This document shows, piece by piece, positions 7,794 through 14,650 of a DNA stretch of 18,270 nt. Every line of letters starts with the position of its first letter. The first letter of the stretch is position 1. A program made the position numbers and the translations under genes. Source of the stretch: UKL13-2 sp044228625. GTDB taxonomy: Bacteria > Pseudomonadota > Gammaproteobacteria > Burkholderiales > Usitatibacteraceae. The stretch covers positions 1 to 18,270 of the forward strand of contig JBGAUM010000072.1 in NCBI GenBank assembly GCA_044228625.1. The letters run 5' to 3'. A model generated the notes under the pieces. It had not been told where the DNA came from and made no database searches. It was given only the letters and a program-made list of their open reading frames with translations.

Positions 7794-8085
7794 GATCCTG
7801 CACGGCCGCAATCCGGCATCCTCAGGCGCCAAAACTGCTCGGGGAAGAATACCATTGCATCGTCGCTGTCATTTTTAGACTCGATGCAGTTGCATATCAA
7901 TTGTCTCCGGGAGTCAAGGTGGCTGTTTGGCAGAAAGGCGAGAGAACGATGACGTGCGGGTGAAGGCCGGATTCGATACCCGTCTCATGCAGGCGCTTGT
8001 TGCGCCAAGTGATTGGTGCGTGTACATCGGACTCTGGCGCTCGATGCGGACTGCTTCAAGAATGGGTCGCGGGGATCCTAGGCGA
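7794..8085. other. Gene-free convergent spacer with two inverted repeats
   Basis: 292 bases separate the convergent lipoprotein and TonB-like genes; no credible ORF or RNA gene is seen. It holds an inverted repeat TGCATCG (7856-7862) / CGATGCA (7882-7888) around a loop containing ATTTTTA, and a compact hairpin GGCGC-TTGTT-GCGCC (7992-8006). Neither is followed by a T-tract in either direction, so calling them terminators would be speculative. Confidence 0.4.
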
Positions 8086-9699
8086 TCACTGCAAGCGCAC
8101 CGCCACATCAAAAATCCAGGTGCGGCGAATCTCTACGACGTCGAAGTCGCGCGATAGCTCGGGGGGAAATGGCGGATATGGTGCATGTGAGTGCACAATC
8201 CTGCGAATGGCTTCATCAATGTCCGGTGCCCCGCTTGACACCACGAAGGTCACGGACTCGATCGTGCCATCGCTTCGTACGGCCACGGTGACCATCGGAC
8301 TCGACGGCTTGGCGCGGGTAATGCCCTTGATGACTTCCGGAAGCGTGTTGAGCTGGATCCTGCGCGCCCAGGCTTCCGCGTAATTGACCAGCGCTTCGTT
8401 GGGGTCCGCGCGGCCCCAAAGACGCACCCGGCGCGCGCTGCTGAGCGAAAGCGGCAGAATCGGTTTGGAAGCTGCAAATTTCGCGCTCTCACGCTGCGCC
8501 GCTTCCTCTTCTAGGATGCGAGCCATATTGCGCCGGCGTGCCTCGCGCCGCGCATCTTCGTCCCTTTCCTCCTGCATGCGCGTGGATTCAACCTTGGCGG
8601 CGGCTTGCCGGGCGACTTCCAGCCTCTCCGATTCGCGTCGCGCGGCTTCCAGCCGCTGGGCTTCGCGCTGTGCTGTTGCCGCGCGTGTGGCCTCCAGCCT
8701 GAGCGCCTCGACGCGCGCCGCTTCAAGGCGTTGCGCCTCCTGCCTTAGCGCTTCCTGTCGTGCCGACTCGACCCTAGCGGCTTCTGTCCGGGCGGCCTCA
8801 ATGCGCTCGGCCTCGATCCTTGCTGTTTCGATCTTTGCAGCTTCTGCGCGGGCAGCCTCGACACGGGCAGCTTCCCGGCGTTCGACGTCCTGGCGTTCTG
8901 CGAGCAGTCGTGCTGTTTCTAGCCGTTGCAATTCGAGCTTCGCTGACGCGATGCGGGCTTGTTCCTTGCGTTCGTTCTCCATGCGCAAGGCTTCAGCTCG
9001 CGCAGCGTCCGCTTTGGCGATCTCGCGGCGCTCGGAATCTAATTTTTCCTCAGCCGCCTTGGCGGCATCCTGAGCCGCGCTGACATCTCGTGAAGGAGTC
9101 GAAGGCACCGCAAACGAATTGGGCACGTTCGGCGAATTTGAGGTCAGGAAAGACTCGGTGACGGGGTCTGCGGGAACCGGCTTGGGAGATTCTTCCACTG
9201 GGGCAGTGGCGACGTCGGGTTTGGTTTCGGGCGCGCGGGTTGGCGCTACGCGTGCGACGGCCTCGCCCTTTCGTTCGGCAAGTTTTATGCGCGCTGGCGG
9301 TCCAGACTCGGTTGCCGCGGGCTCATTCGTGGAACCCGGACTTGCTGCCGAAATCGCCTGGGCGGAAAAGGCGGACGAGGGTGCGGGTGTCGTTAGCGCT
9401 ACGTCCCTGATCCTGTGAGGCATTGGCAGCTGCGGATCCGGCATTGGCTCCTGCGGAAGGTCTACCGGACTCGGCCGTGCCAAAAGGACCCGCAAGGCAG
9501 GGGCTTCAACTCGCCGCTCACGGAATTTGACTGCCAAGCCGAGCCACCCGGTTCCGCCGCCGTCAAACTGCACGCTCAGAAGCAGGGCATGGCACAACAC
9601 CGAAATGAGGATGGGTGGCCAGAGCCGCCGATTGGTTTGGATGGTTCGATCCCGTGGGTTGGAGTCGTGCCTACATCGTCTCGAGCCGCTGCTCCACAC
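8086..9699 (-). CDS. TonB/TolA-like energy transducer with long charged pentapeptide-repeat rod
   Basis: 537 residues from a GTG at 9699, the only start that keeps the membrane anchor; it overlaps the amidotransferase end by 29 bases. Residues about 27-45 (WPPILISVLCHALLLSVQF) form the N-terminal anchor with the His seen in TonB-like proteins. Residues 65-205 are Pro/Ala-rich and probably extended. Residues about 208-405 are an Ala/Arg/Glu-rich helical rod; from 273 to 372 it runs as twenty near-perfect five-residue units of the form xRxEA. Residues about 440-537 form a TonB C-terminal domain: VTVAVRSDGTIESVTFVVSSG, DEAIRRIVHSHAPYPPFP and the closing RRTWIF. TonB proteins transmit proton-motive force from ExbB/ExbD to outer-membrane receptors. 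No exbB, exbD or receptor gene is nearby, so partners and substrate are unknown. The long rod is more TolA-like than a typical TonB. Confidence 0.85.
   Translation of the reverse strand: MWSSGSRRCRHDSNPRDRTIQTNRRLWPPILISVLCHALLLSVQFDGGGTGWLGLAVKFRERRVEAPALRVLLARPSPVDLPQEPMPDPQLPMPHRIRDVALTTPAPSSAFSAQAISAASPGSTNEPAATESGPPARIKLAERKGEAVARVAPTRAPETKPDVATAPVEESPKPVPADPVTESFLTSNSPNVPNSFAVPSTPSRDVSAAQDAAKAAEEKLDSERREIAKADAARAEALRMENERKEQARIASAKLELQRLETARLLAERQDVERREAARVEAARAEAAKIETARIEAERIEAARTEAARVESARQEALRQEAQRLEAARVEALRLEATRAATAQREAQRLEAARRESERLEVARQAAAKVESTRMQEERDEDARREARRRNMARILEEEAAQRESAKFAASKPILPLSLSSARRVRLWGRADPNEALVNYAEAWARRIQLNTLPEVIKGITRAKPSSPMVTVAVRSDGTIESVTFVVSSGAPDIDEAIRRIVHSHAPYPPFPPELSRDFDVVEIRRTWIFDVAVRLQ
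8584..8883 (-). repeat. Tandem 15-bp-periodic coding repeat (20 units)
   Basis: The stretch encodes residues 273-372 of the TonB-like protein. Glutamate recurs at residue 276 and every fifth residue to 371 (Ala at 341 and 366 are the exceptions). Arg or Lys occupies residue 274 and every fifth residue to 369, except Gln at 344. At DNA level this is a degenerate 15-base periodicity with much synonymous variation. Confidence 0.8.
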
Positions 9700-10393
9700 C
9701 GGTCAGCCATCGCGTGTAGAGCCGATCCGCCACGCGACGCATCGGCTGCAGGTGCGAGGATATGCCCTCCACGATGCGGTCCGGTGGCTCCACGCTGGGG
9801 GAAGGCGGGACCCGCTCTGCATCCCAGTCATTGCACCATTCCCGGACCATGGCCGGCGTCATTTCGACATGGCATTGCATGCCCAGGGAGTCGCCAATGA
9901 CAAAGCCCTGATGGGCACACGCGTCGCCTGCCATGATCCGGGTTGCGCCGGGCGGAATCGAAAACGTGTCGCCATGCCATTGGAAAACGCGAAACGATTG
10001 ACCGGCATAGTCCCCGAGCCATTCGCGCGCAGCGGAGTTGTTTTCCGCCAGCACCGGTTGCCAACCGATTTCCTTGACCGGATTGGCTGTCACTTCTCCC
10101 CCAAGCGCCTTGGACATCAGCTGCCCACCCAGGCAGTGTCCGAGCATCGGCAGGCCTTGCACATGCGCAGCGCGAATCAACGCCAGTGTCTTGGGAATCC
10201 ACGGCAGCGCATCATTGGCGCTCATCGGCCCGCCCATCAGAACCATGCCCGAAAAATTCTCGGGAGACGCCGGCAGATCCTGTCCCTCGTCGATGGCCAC
10301 AAGGGTCCACACCACAGAGTGGTGTTCGAGAAAGCTGGCAAAATATCCCGGCCCATCGTCGGCGGAGAAGCGCAGTATGAGAATTGGTTTCAT
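9671..10393 (-). CDS. Class I glutamine amidotransferase (GMP synthase-like glutaminase domain protein)
   Basis: 240 residues from ATG 10393 (MKPILILRFS); an ATG at 10417 would add eight residues and has no better ribosome site. The fold's elements are in order: MGGPMSANDALPW (oxyanion region), the nucleophile elbow GHCLGGQLMS with C87, FQWHGDTF, and the catalytic pair H175/E177 in MQCHVEMT. All three triad residues are present, so glutaminase-type hydrolysis of glutamine or a related gamma-glutamyl compound is plausible. The stand-alone architecture, without a synthetase domain, matches the GMP-synthase-like amidotransferase group, whose substrates are often unknown. The 3' end overlaps the TonB-like gene on the same strand by 29 bases, suggesting co-transcription. 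The 5' end overlaps the divergent protease gene. Confidence 0.9.
   Translation of the reverse strand: MKPILILRFSADDGPGYFASFLEHHSVVWTLVAIDEGQDLPASPENFSGMVLMGGPMSANDALPWIPKTLALIRAAHVQGLPMLGHCLGGQLMSKALGGEVTANPVKEIGWQPVLAENNSAAREWLGDYAGQSFRVFQWHGDTFSIPPGATRIMAGDACAHQGFVIGDSLGMQCHVEMTPAMVREWCNDWDAERVPPSPSVEPPDRIVEGISSHLQPMRRVADRLYTRWLTGVEQRLETM
10364..10367 (+). promoter_or_regulatory. Ribosome binding site of the retropepsin-like gene
   Basis: GGAG, nine bases before the ATG at 10377, inside the antisense-strand coding start of the amidotransferase. It favours 10377 over the in-frame ATG at 10392. Confidence 0.5.
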
Positions 10394-11048
10394 GCACAGG
10401 ATTTTACGCGGGCACATTTCTCATGTCGGGGTTTGTCTGGCTGCACTGCTAATGGGCCACGATGCGCTTGCGATCAGCGTGAACCTTGTTGGGTTGTTCC
10501 CGGGCAAGGCAGTGGTGGTCATCAATCAAACGGCGCCGCGCACCATGTCCACAGGGCAAAAGACTGCCGAGGGCGTCACATTGGTTTCGACCGATTCCGA
10601 CAGCGCCGTTTTCGATATAGAGGGCAAGAGGGAGACCTTGAAGCTGGGAGAGCCCTTTTCTGCACCTTCATCAGGCACGCCGGGAAGCGTCACCATTGTT
10701 TCGGATGCGCAGGGGCACCACTGGGTCAACGGGACCATCAACGGACGTTCCATTCGTTTCCTGGTGGATACCGGTGCGACTTTGGTGGCCGTCCCGGCTG
10801 CATTTGCGAGAAGTGCGGGAATCGATTATCTGAAGGGTGCGCGCGGCACCGTGCAGACTGCCAATGGCGCCGCCATTGCCTACCGCGTCACATTGAATTC
10901 ACTGCAGGTGGGTGACATCACGCTGCACCAGATCCACGCGACAGTGATGGAAACCGGCCTTGATACCGCGTTGCTTGGCATGAGTTTTCTTTCCCGGACA
11001 GAAATGAAACGTGACACCAACGGGATGGTACTCACCAAACGCTTCTAA
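10377..11048 (+). CDS. Exported retropepsin-like aspartic protease
   Basis: 223 residues from ATG 10377. An in-frame ATG at 10392 (MHRILRGH) also gives a signal peptide. The signal peptide runs to about residue 32 (HVGVCLAALLMGHDALA). Residues about 33-95 form a small beta-rich N-terminal domain beginning VNLVGLFPGKAVVVIN, seen in this exported subfamily. The single retropepsin-type domain follows. It has catalytic D131 in FLVDTGATLVAVP (D-T/S-G motif), the flap-like TANGAAIAYRVTLNSLQVGDI, and TALLGMSFL, the hydrophobic-hydrophobic-Gly motif. One catalytic Asp per chain implies a homodimer, as in retroviral proteases. The clan-AA aspartic protease family of proteobacteria (TIGR02281-like) is the best match. 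Location is periplasmic; the substrate is unknown. The downstream stop lies only nine bases from the convergent ATPase stop. Confidence 0.85.
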   Translation: MRIGFMHRILRGHISHVGVCLAALLMGHDALAISVNLVGLFPGKAVVVINQTAPRTMSTGQKTAEGVTLVSTDSDSAVFDIEGKRETLKLGEPFSAPSSGTPGSVTIVSDAQGHHWVNGTINGRSIRFLVDTGATLVAVPAAFARSAGIDYLKGARGTVQTANGAAIAYRVTLNSLQVGDITLHQIHATVMETGLDTALLGMSFLSRTEMKRDTNGMVLTKRF

Positions 11049-11057
11049 GGGCGAGGA

Positions 11058-11915
11058 TCAGCAAAGACGGGGCGTTTGGACCTTTTTTGGCCTAAAGGCC
11101 GCGCCAATCCTTGAGTTTTGCTGCGCGTCGGACACTTCCGGGCACACCCGGAATCCGGCAACCCGACCACGGGTGTCGCGCAGGCATTCAATAGACCTGC
11201 CATAGAGCATCGACAAGTTTTCCTCATTCAGGATTTCCGGAGCCGGCCCGACCAGCGGCGCTTGCCCGCACCTGACGAGCAGTGCATGGGTCGCTACTGC
11301 GAGGGCATGGGAGGGATCGTGAGTTGAAACGATCACTGCGCGCGCATTTGAGGCCAACCCTTGCAGGATTCCAAGGATCCTCGTCTGGTTGGTCACGTCC
11401 AGATGCGCGGCGGGCTCATCGAGAATCAGCAAAGGGGTCTCCTGCGCCAGTGCGCGCGCGATCAATACCAGTCTTTGTTCTCCCCCGCTCATTTTGTCGA
11501 ACGACTTTGCGGCAAGCGCCGCCACGCCAACCTCACGCAATGCCGCCAGGGCAGCGTCATGGTCGCCAGCGCCGGGTGTTGAAAACAGACCGATGCGTGC
11601 TGCACGCCCCATCATGACCATCTCGAGGGCTGTGTAGGACAACTCGCCGGCGATTGATTGTGGGACGTAGGCCACTTTTTGTGCGCGATCCTTCACCCCG
11701 AGGGAGGTCAACGGCGTTCCGCCAAGTTGCACTTCACCCCCAAGCGCCGGAATCAATCCCAACAGCGTGCGAATGAGTGTGGTCTTGCCGCCGCCGTTGG
11801 GCCCCAGCAAGGCAAGCACTTCCCCCTGTTGTAGTTGCAAATCAAGCCCAGAAGTCAAAGGCGAGGCACGGTAACCGCAACTAAGGTCTCGCGTAGAAAG
11901 CACGGGCGCTGTCAT
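11058..11915 (-). CDS. ABC transporter ATPase of FecE/BtuD type
   Basis: 285 residues, a cytoplasmic ATPase of a type II (metal-chelate class) importer. Walker A GPNGGGKTT (38-46), Q-loop Q86 in YVPQ, signature MSGGEQ (142-147), Walker B LLILDE with E167, and H199 in VSTHD are all intact. The C-terminal tail of about 60 residues is longer than the core domain requires. The start ATG overlaps the permease stop by four bases (ATGA), which shows they form one unit. Family members move ferric siderophores, cobalamin, heme or, in the Haemophilus MolBC case, molybdate/tungstate. No binding protein of this class is encoded here. The position downstream of an oxyanion-type regulator makes molybdate or tungstate a candidate (inference). 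Confidence 0.9.
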   Translation of the reverse strand: MTAPVLSTRDLSCGYRASPLTSGLDLQLQQGEVLALLGPNGGGKTTLIRTLLGLIPALGGEVQLGGTPLTSLGVKDRAQKVAYVPQSIAGELSYTALEMVMMGRAARIGLFSTPGAGDHDAALAALREVGVAALAAKSFDKMSGGEQRLVLIARALAQETPLLILDEPAAHLDVTNQTRILGILQGLASNARAVIVSTHDPSHALAVATHALLVRCGQAPLVGPAPEILNEENLSMLYGRSIECLRDTRGRVAGFRVCPEVSDAQQNSRIGAAFRPKKVQTPRLC

Positions 11916-12928
11916 GTCTGGCGCCCACGTGTTTGTATCAGCAAGGCAAGGAATAGCGGTGCACCGATGAGCGCGGCAATCACCCCAGGCGGAATTTCGA
12001 CAGATGGGTGCGCGCGCGCCAGAGTGTCCACGCCCAGCATGAACGCAGCACCGAGGACCAAGGACAAAGGCAGCAAGCGTGGGAATCCCGGCCCGACCAA
12101 AAGCCTTGCGGCGTGAGGAACTAGCAGTCCAATCCAGCCGATAACGCCGGAAATCGAAACGGCGGCGGCGGTCACCAGCGTCGCTGCAGCGATCAGGATT
12201 GCACGCAGGACCGGTACGTTGATGCCCTGTGAGCGCGCCTCATCGTCGGGCACAGACAGGACGTTGACGCGCCAACGCAGCACGTAAATGGGCAGGAACC
12301 CAAGGATCATGACGGGCGCTGCCATAGCCAGGTCACTTGGTGTAATTGCCGCCAAGCTGCCAAGGAGCCAAAAGGTCATGGCGGGCAGTTGACCGTATGG
12401 GTCCGCAACATACTTCAGCATCGCGACGCCCGCACCCATGAGCGTGCCGACGACCACGCCGGTCAAGATGAGAGTCAGAACAGCGTCATGCCCGCGTACC
12501 GCGCTGCCGATGGCATAAACAAGCGCGACAGCCAGCAACCCTCCGGAAAACGCGAACCCTTGGATTGCGAGAACGGGCAGGGCGAGAAAGATGGCCAATG
12601 CCGCGCCCAAGGCGGCACCGCTGGACACGCCAAGCAGGTCCGGTGAGACCAAGGGATTTCTGAATAGGTGTTGGTAAAGCGCACCCGCCCCGGCCAGCGA
12701 TGCGCCAACGAGCATGGCAGCAATCACACGTGGTCCGCGAATGTGCCAAAGGATGACCCCTTGCTCGGCAGAAAGGTTATTTTCCAATCCAACCACTTTG
12801 CCCAAAATGGCACGAAAGAAGTCCGTGAAGGTAATTGCTGAAGGGCCGGAACAAAGCGCCCAGAGTGCTAGCGCGAGCAATGTCACCGACATCCACGCAA
12901 TAACCCGCTCAGGTGAACGGCCGATCAT
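11912..12928 (-). CDS. FecCD-family ABC permease
   Basis: 338 residues from ATG 12928 (MIGRSPERVIAW). The frame extends to an ATG at 12988, but that would overlap the regulator by 41 bases and add 20 residues unlike FecCD proteins. About ten transmembrane helices are visible. The family's landmarks are present: RGPRVIAAMLVGASLAGAGALYQ, the FRNPLVSPDLLGVSSGAALGAA segment, SVPDDEARSQGINV (coupling-helix region) and VIGWIGLLVPHAARLLVGP, followed by DTLAR and IPPGVIAALIGAPLFL. It forms the homodimeric channel of a type II importer with the overlapping ATPase. It lies 19 bases after the regulator's stop, so the three genes look like one operon. No periplasmic binding protein of the BtuF/MolA/FecB class is present in the window. 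Confidence 0.9.
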   Translation of the reverse strand: MIGRSPERVIAWMSVTLLALALWALCSGPSAITFTDFFRAILGKVVGLENNLSAEQGVILWHIRGPRVIAAMLVGASLAGAGALYQHLFRNPLVSPDLLGVSSGAALGAALAIFLALPVLAIQGFAFSGGLLAVALVYAIGSAVRGHDAVLTLILTGVVVGTLMGAGVAMLKYVADPYGQLPAMTFWLLGSLAAITPSDLAMAAPVMILGFLPIYVLRWRVNVLSVPDDEARSQGINVPVLRAILIAAATLVTAAAVSISGVIGWIGLLVPHAARLLVGPGFPRLLPLSLVLGAAFMLGVDTLARAHPSVEIPPGVIAALIGAPLFLALLIQTRGRQT

Positions 12929-12947
12929 TGGCTGGCCGCGTTCAGGA

Positions 12948-13856
12948 TCACGCGTTCCATTTGACGGTTCCCAATTCACATACGTCATACCCCGCGAGCG
13001 ACTTTGCGTAGCGTTGGAAGCTGGTGCTTCGGGTAAACGAAATCAGTCCTTGCCATGGTGCATCGAAGTAGCTTGCGCGCAGCACCGCAATGTCCAGGCG
13101 CTCGGTGGCGAGCGGCAGAAAATCAAGTTGGAACTGCTGCGCCACTGCGCGCACGGCAAGGCCGGCATCGGCACGGCCGTCGAGGATCATGGCCGCCACG
13201 TCGGACTCGGTCTGCGCCGCCGGGGTCACGACCTGCAATGTCTCGTGCGAAACGCCCGCCTCCTGCAACAGTTTCAGGAACAGCAGGTAACTGCCGGCCG
13301 ATGTCGGCCGTTCGGCGACACGCACTTTGGGAGACTTGGCGCGCCTCAGGTCCGCGAGCCGATTGATGCGCTTTGGATTGCCGCGCGCGATCAGCAGGCC
13401 CTGTTCGCGCTTGGCCCATTCAATCAGCACGCAGTCCAGGTGCGCGAGGCGGTCGCGCGCAAACTCGATGTTGCGATCCGCACGTGGCGCCGCACTGCGC
13501 GATGGTGGATCCGGCAAATGCAGCGCGGCTGCACAGGCACTTCCGGCAGCCAGGCGTTCAACGCCGTCCAGGCTCCCGTAGCTCATGGTGGCCAGTCCCG
13601 ATCGCGACTCGCGCACAGCCCACTCGAGCAAGGGGTCCGAGCTGCCGGCAATGATCGCTGGTGCATGGCGCATCGAAGGCAGTGCAAGATCTGCGGTGTT
13701 TTTCCTGACCCACTCGTCCACCAGTGCGCGAGGGAACAGAAGTTTGCCGGACACCCGCGAATGCGGTATGGCCCCTTGCGCGACCAGGTCGTAGACCTTG
13801 CGCTCCTTGAGCCTGAGGTAGTCGGCGACTTCCTTGGTGCTCAGCAGGGGGCGCAT
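12948..13856 (-). CDS. Oxyanion-type transcriptional regulator: excisionase-like HTH fused to PBP-like (molybdate-binding-like) domain
   Basis: 302 residues. Residues 1-52 form an excisionase-type (MerR-like) helix-turn-helix: LLSTKEVADYLRLKERKVYDLVAQGAIPHSRVSGKLLFPRALVDEWV. Residues about 62-295 resemble the periplasmic-binding-like domain of COG1910, but there is no signal peptide, so ligand is sensed in the cytoplasm. Visible landmarks are AIIAGSSDPLLEWAVRESRSGLATMSYGSLDGVERLAAGSACAAALHL (abridged here as a run of binding-protein strands), LIARGNPKRINRLADL, RPTSAGSYLLFLKLL, and VAAMILDGRADAGLAVRAVA. Proteins of this layout are associated with molybdate/tungstate genes, which agrees with the divergent tup operon. 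The likely role is to switch tupBCA and its own operon according to oxyanion supply. It reads first in a probable operon with the FecCD permease and ATPase. Confidence 0.85.
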   Translation of the reverse strand: MRPLLSTKEVADYLRLKERKVYDLVAQGAIPHSRVSGKLLFPRALVDEWVRKNTADLALPSMRHAPAIIAGSSDPLLEWAVRESRSGLATMSYGSLDGVERLAAGSACAAALHLPDPPSRSAAPRADRNIEFARDRLAHLDCVLIEWAKREQGLLIARGNPKRINRLADLRRAKSPKVRVAERPTSAGSYLLFLKLLQEAGVSHETLQVVTPAAQTESDVAAMILDGRADAGLAVRAVAQQFQLDFLPLATERLDIAVLRASYFDAPWQGLISFTRSTSFQRYAKSLAGYDVCELGTVKWNA

Positions 13857-13891
13857 ACGAATCGGAATAAGCTGTTCATTACTGCAGGAAG

Positions 13892-13920
13892 TTGCATTAT
13901 TTCCGCTAAACGGAATTCAT
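13892..13920 (+). promoter_or_regulatory. Candidate tupBCA promoter (weaker)
   Basis: By symmetry of the palindrome, TTGCAT (13892-13897) as -35 is followed by a 17-base spacer and ATTCAT (13915-13920) as -10. The -10 matches the consensus poorly (three of six), which would suit an activated promoter. This is inferred from position only. Confidence 0.3.
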
Positions 13921-13924
13921 GCAA
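13896..13924 (-). promoter_or_regulatory. Candidate sigma-70 promoter of the regulator operon
   Basis: On the minus strand, TTGCAT (13919-13924) as -35 is followed by a 17-base spacer and AATAAT (13896-13901) as -10, the latter five of six matches to TATAAT. The elements coincide with the palindrome arms, so a bound dimer would block the promoter, implying autorepression. Confidence 0.55.
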
Positions 13925-13945
13925 TGCACGCTTTAGACTGGCGAC

Positions 13946-14650
13946 ATGCCCGAACTGACGCAGGCGCTCTCGCTGGCCCTTTCATTGATCCTTGGCGCGG
14001 ACGCGCAGTTGCTGGCCATCTCCGCGCTTTCGCTGAAGGTCTCCGGTGTGGCTGTGGCAGTGGCCGCGCTGCTGGCATTGCCGCTTGGGGCGTGGCTTGC
14101 GCTGGCGCACTTCCGGGGCCGTGGTGCAGTCATTGCCTTGGTCAACGGCCTGATGGGCTTGCCACCGGTGGTGGTGGGCCTCCTCGTGTACCTGCTGCTG
14201 TCACGCGCCGGCCCGCTGGGCACTTTGGGTATCTTGTTCACACCGGCAGCGATGATGCTTGCGCAGGCGCTGTTGATCCTGCCCATCATTGCCGCCTTGA
14301 CGCGCCAAGTGGTCGAGGATGCGTGGGTCGAGTACCGCGAGCAGCTCCTGTCGCTGAATGCAAGCCGGGCGCAATGCATGCGGGCCCTGCTGTGGGACCT
14401 GCGCTTTACGCTCGTGACAGCCGTGCTGGCCGGATTCGGGCGCGCCATCGCCGAAGTGGGCGCGGTGATGATCGTCGGCGGCAACATTGACGGCGTAACG
14501 CGGGTAATGACGACAGCGATCGCGCTGGAAACCAGCAAAGGCGACCTCCCGCTGGCCCTCGCCTTGGGCGGCGTGCTGATCGCGATGGTGGTGGTCATCA
14601 ATCTGGCTGCCCAAGCGATCAAGTCGCAGGCGATGAGAAAACATGGCTAA
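13946..14650 (+). CDS. tupB: Tungstate-type ABC transporter permease TupB
   Basis: 234 residues. It is the inner-membrane channel of a type I oxyanion importer with about five to six helices. The cytoplasmic coupling region (EYREQLLSLNASRAQCMRALLWDLRFTLVTAVLAGFGRAIAEVGAVMIVGG) is the EAA-type loop of this class. The following GGNIDGVTRVMTTAIALETSKGD is characteristic of TupB/WtpB-like permeases. ATG 13946 is the start: the in-frame ATG at 13919 is followed by a stop. The ribosome site is weak. The gene overlaps tupC by eight bases and is the first gene of tupBCA, with the binding protein last. Tungstate specificity is inferred from the neighbouring TupA-type binding protein; molybdate is possible. 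Confidence 0.85.
   Translation: MPELTQALSLALSLILGADAQLLAISALSLKVSGVAVAVAALLALPLGAWLALAHFRGRGAVIALVNGLMGLPPVVVGLLVYLLLSRAGPLGTLGILFTPAAMMLAQALLILPIIAALTRQVVEDAWVEYREQLLSLNASRAQCMRALLWDLRFTLVTAVLAGFGRAIAEVGAVMIVGGNIDGVTRVMTTAIALETSKGDLPLALALGGVLIAMVVVINLAAQAIKSQAMRKHG

Larger units (their letters stand above)
13892..13924. promoter_or_regulatory. 33-bp imperfect palindrome, candidate operator for the regulator and tupBCA
   Basis: The left arm is TTGCAT-n-A-n-TTCCG and the right arm is CGGAA-n-T-n-ATGCAA. They are symmetric about base 13908 with a CTAAA centre; 12 of 14 arm positions pair. It lies in the 89-base divergent gap, 36 bases from the regulator start and 22 from the tupB start. A further CGGAAT half-site sits at 13863-13868. 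The symmetry fits a dimeric helix-turn-helix protein. That the neighbouring regulator is the one that binds it is inference. Confidence 0.65.

Noticed and set aside
7927..8157. Small plus-strand ORF in the convergent spacer
   Set aside because: It runs into the antisense of the TonB-like gene, has no ribosome site of note and no recognisable features.
8584..8883. CRISPR-like periodic array
   Set aside because: The 15-base period is coding and degenerate, with no conserved repeat/spacer structure.
8384..9073. Ser/Ala/Arg-rich plus-strand frame opposite the TonB-like rod
   Set aside because: Its regularity is only the mirror of the pentapeptide-coding repeat on the minus strand.
9527..10915. 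462-codon plus-strand frame spanning the amidotransferase and part of the protease
   Set aside because: It is antisense to the amidotransferase triad region and out of frame with the protease.
11085..11102. T-run plus GGCC/GGCC hairpin as terminator between protease and ATPase genes
   Set aside because: The T-run precedes the stem on the plus strand and reads as A's after it on the minus strand, so the polarity is wrong; it also lies within the ATPase coding end.
13857..13945. Molybdenum-cofactor riboswitch upstream of tupB
   Set aside because: The leader is too short (at most about 25 bases after the predicted promoter) to hold the riboswitch; the symmetry fits a DNA operator better.
12714..13958. 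414-codon plus-strand frame opposite the regulator
   Set aside because: Antisense to the regulator; low-complexity His/Arg-rich product, and it would overlap the tupB start.
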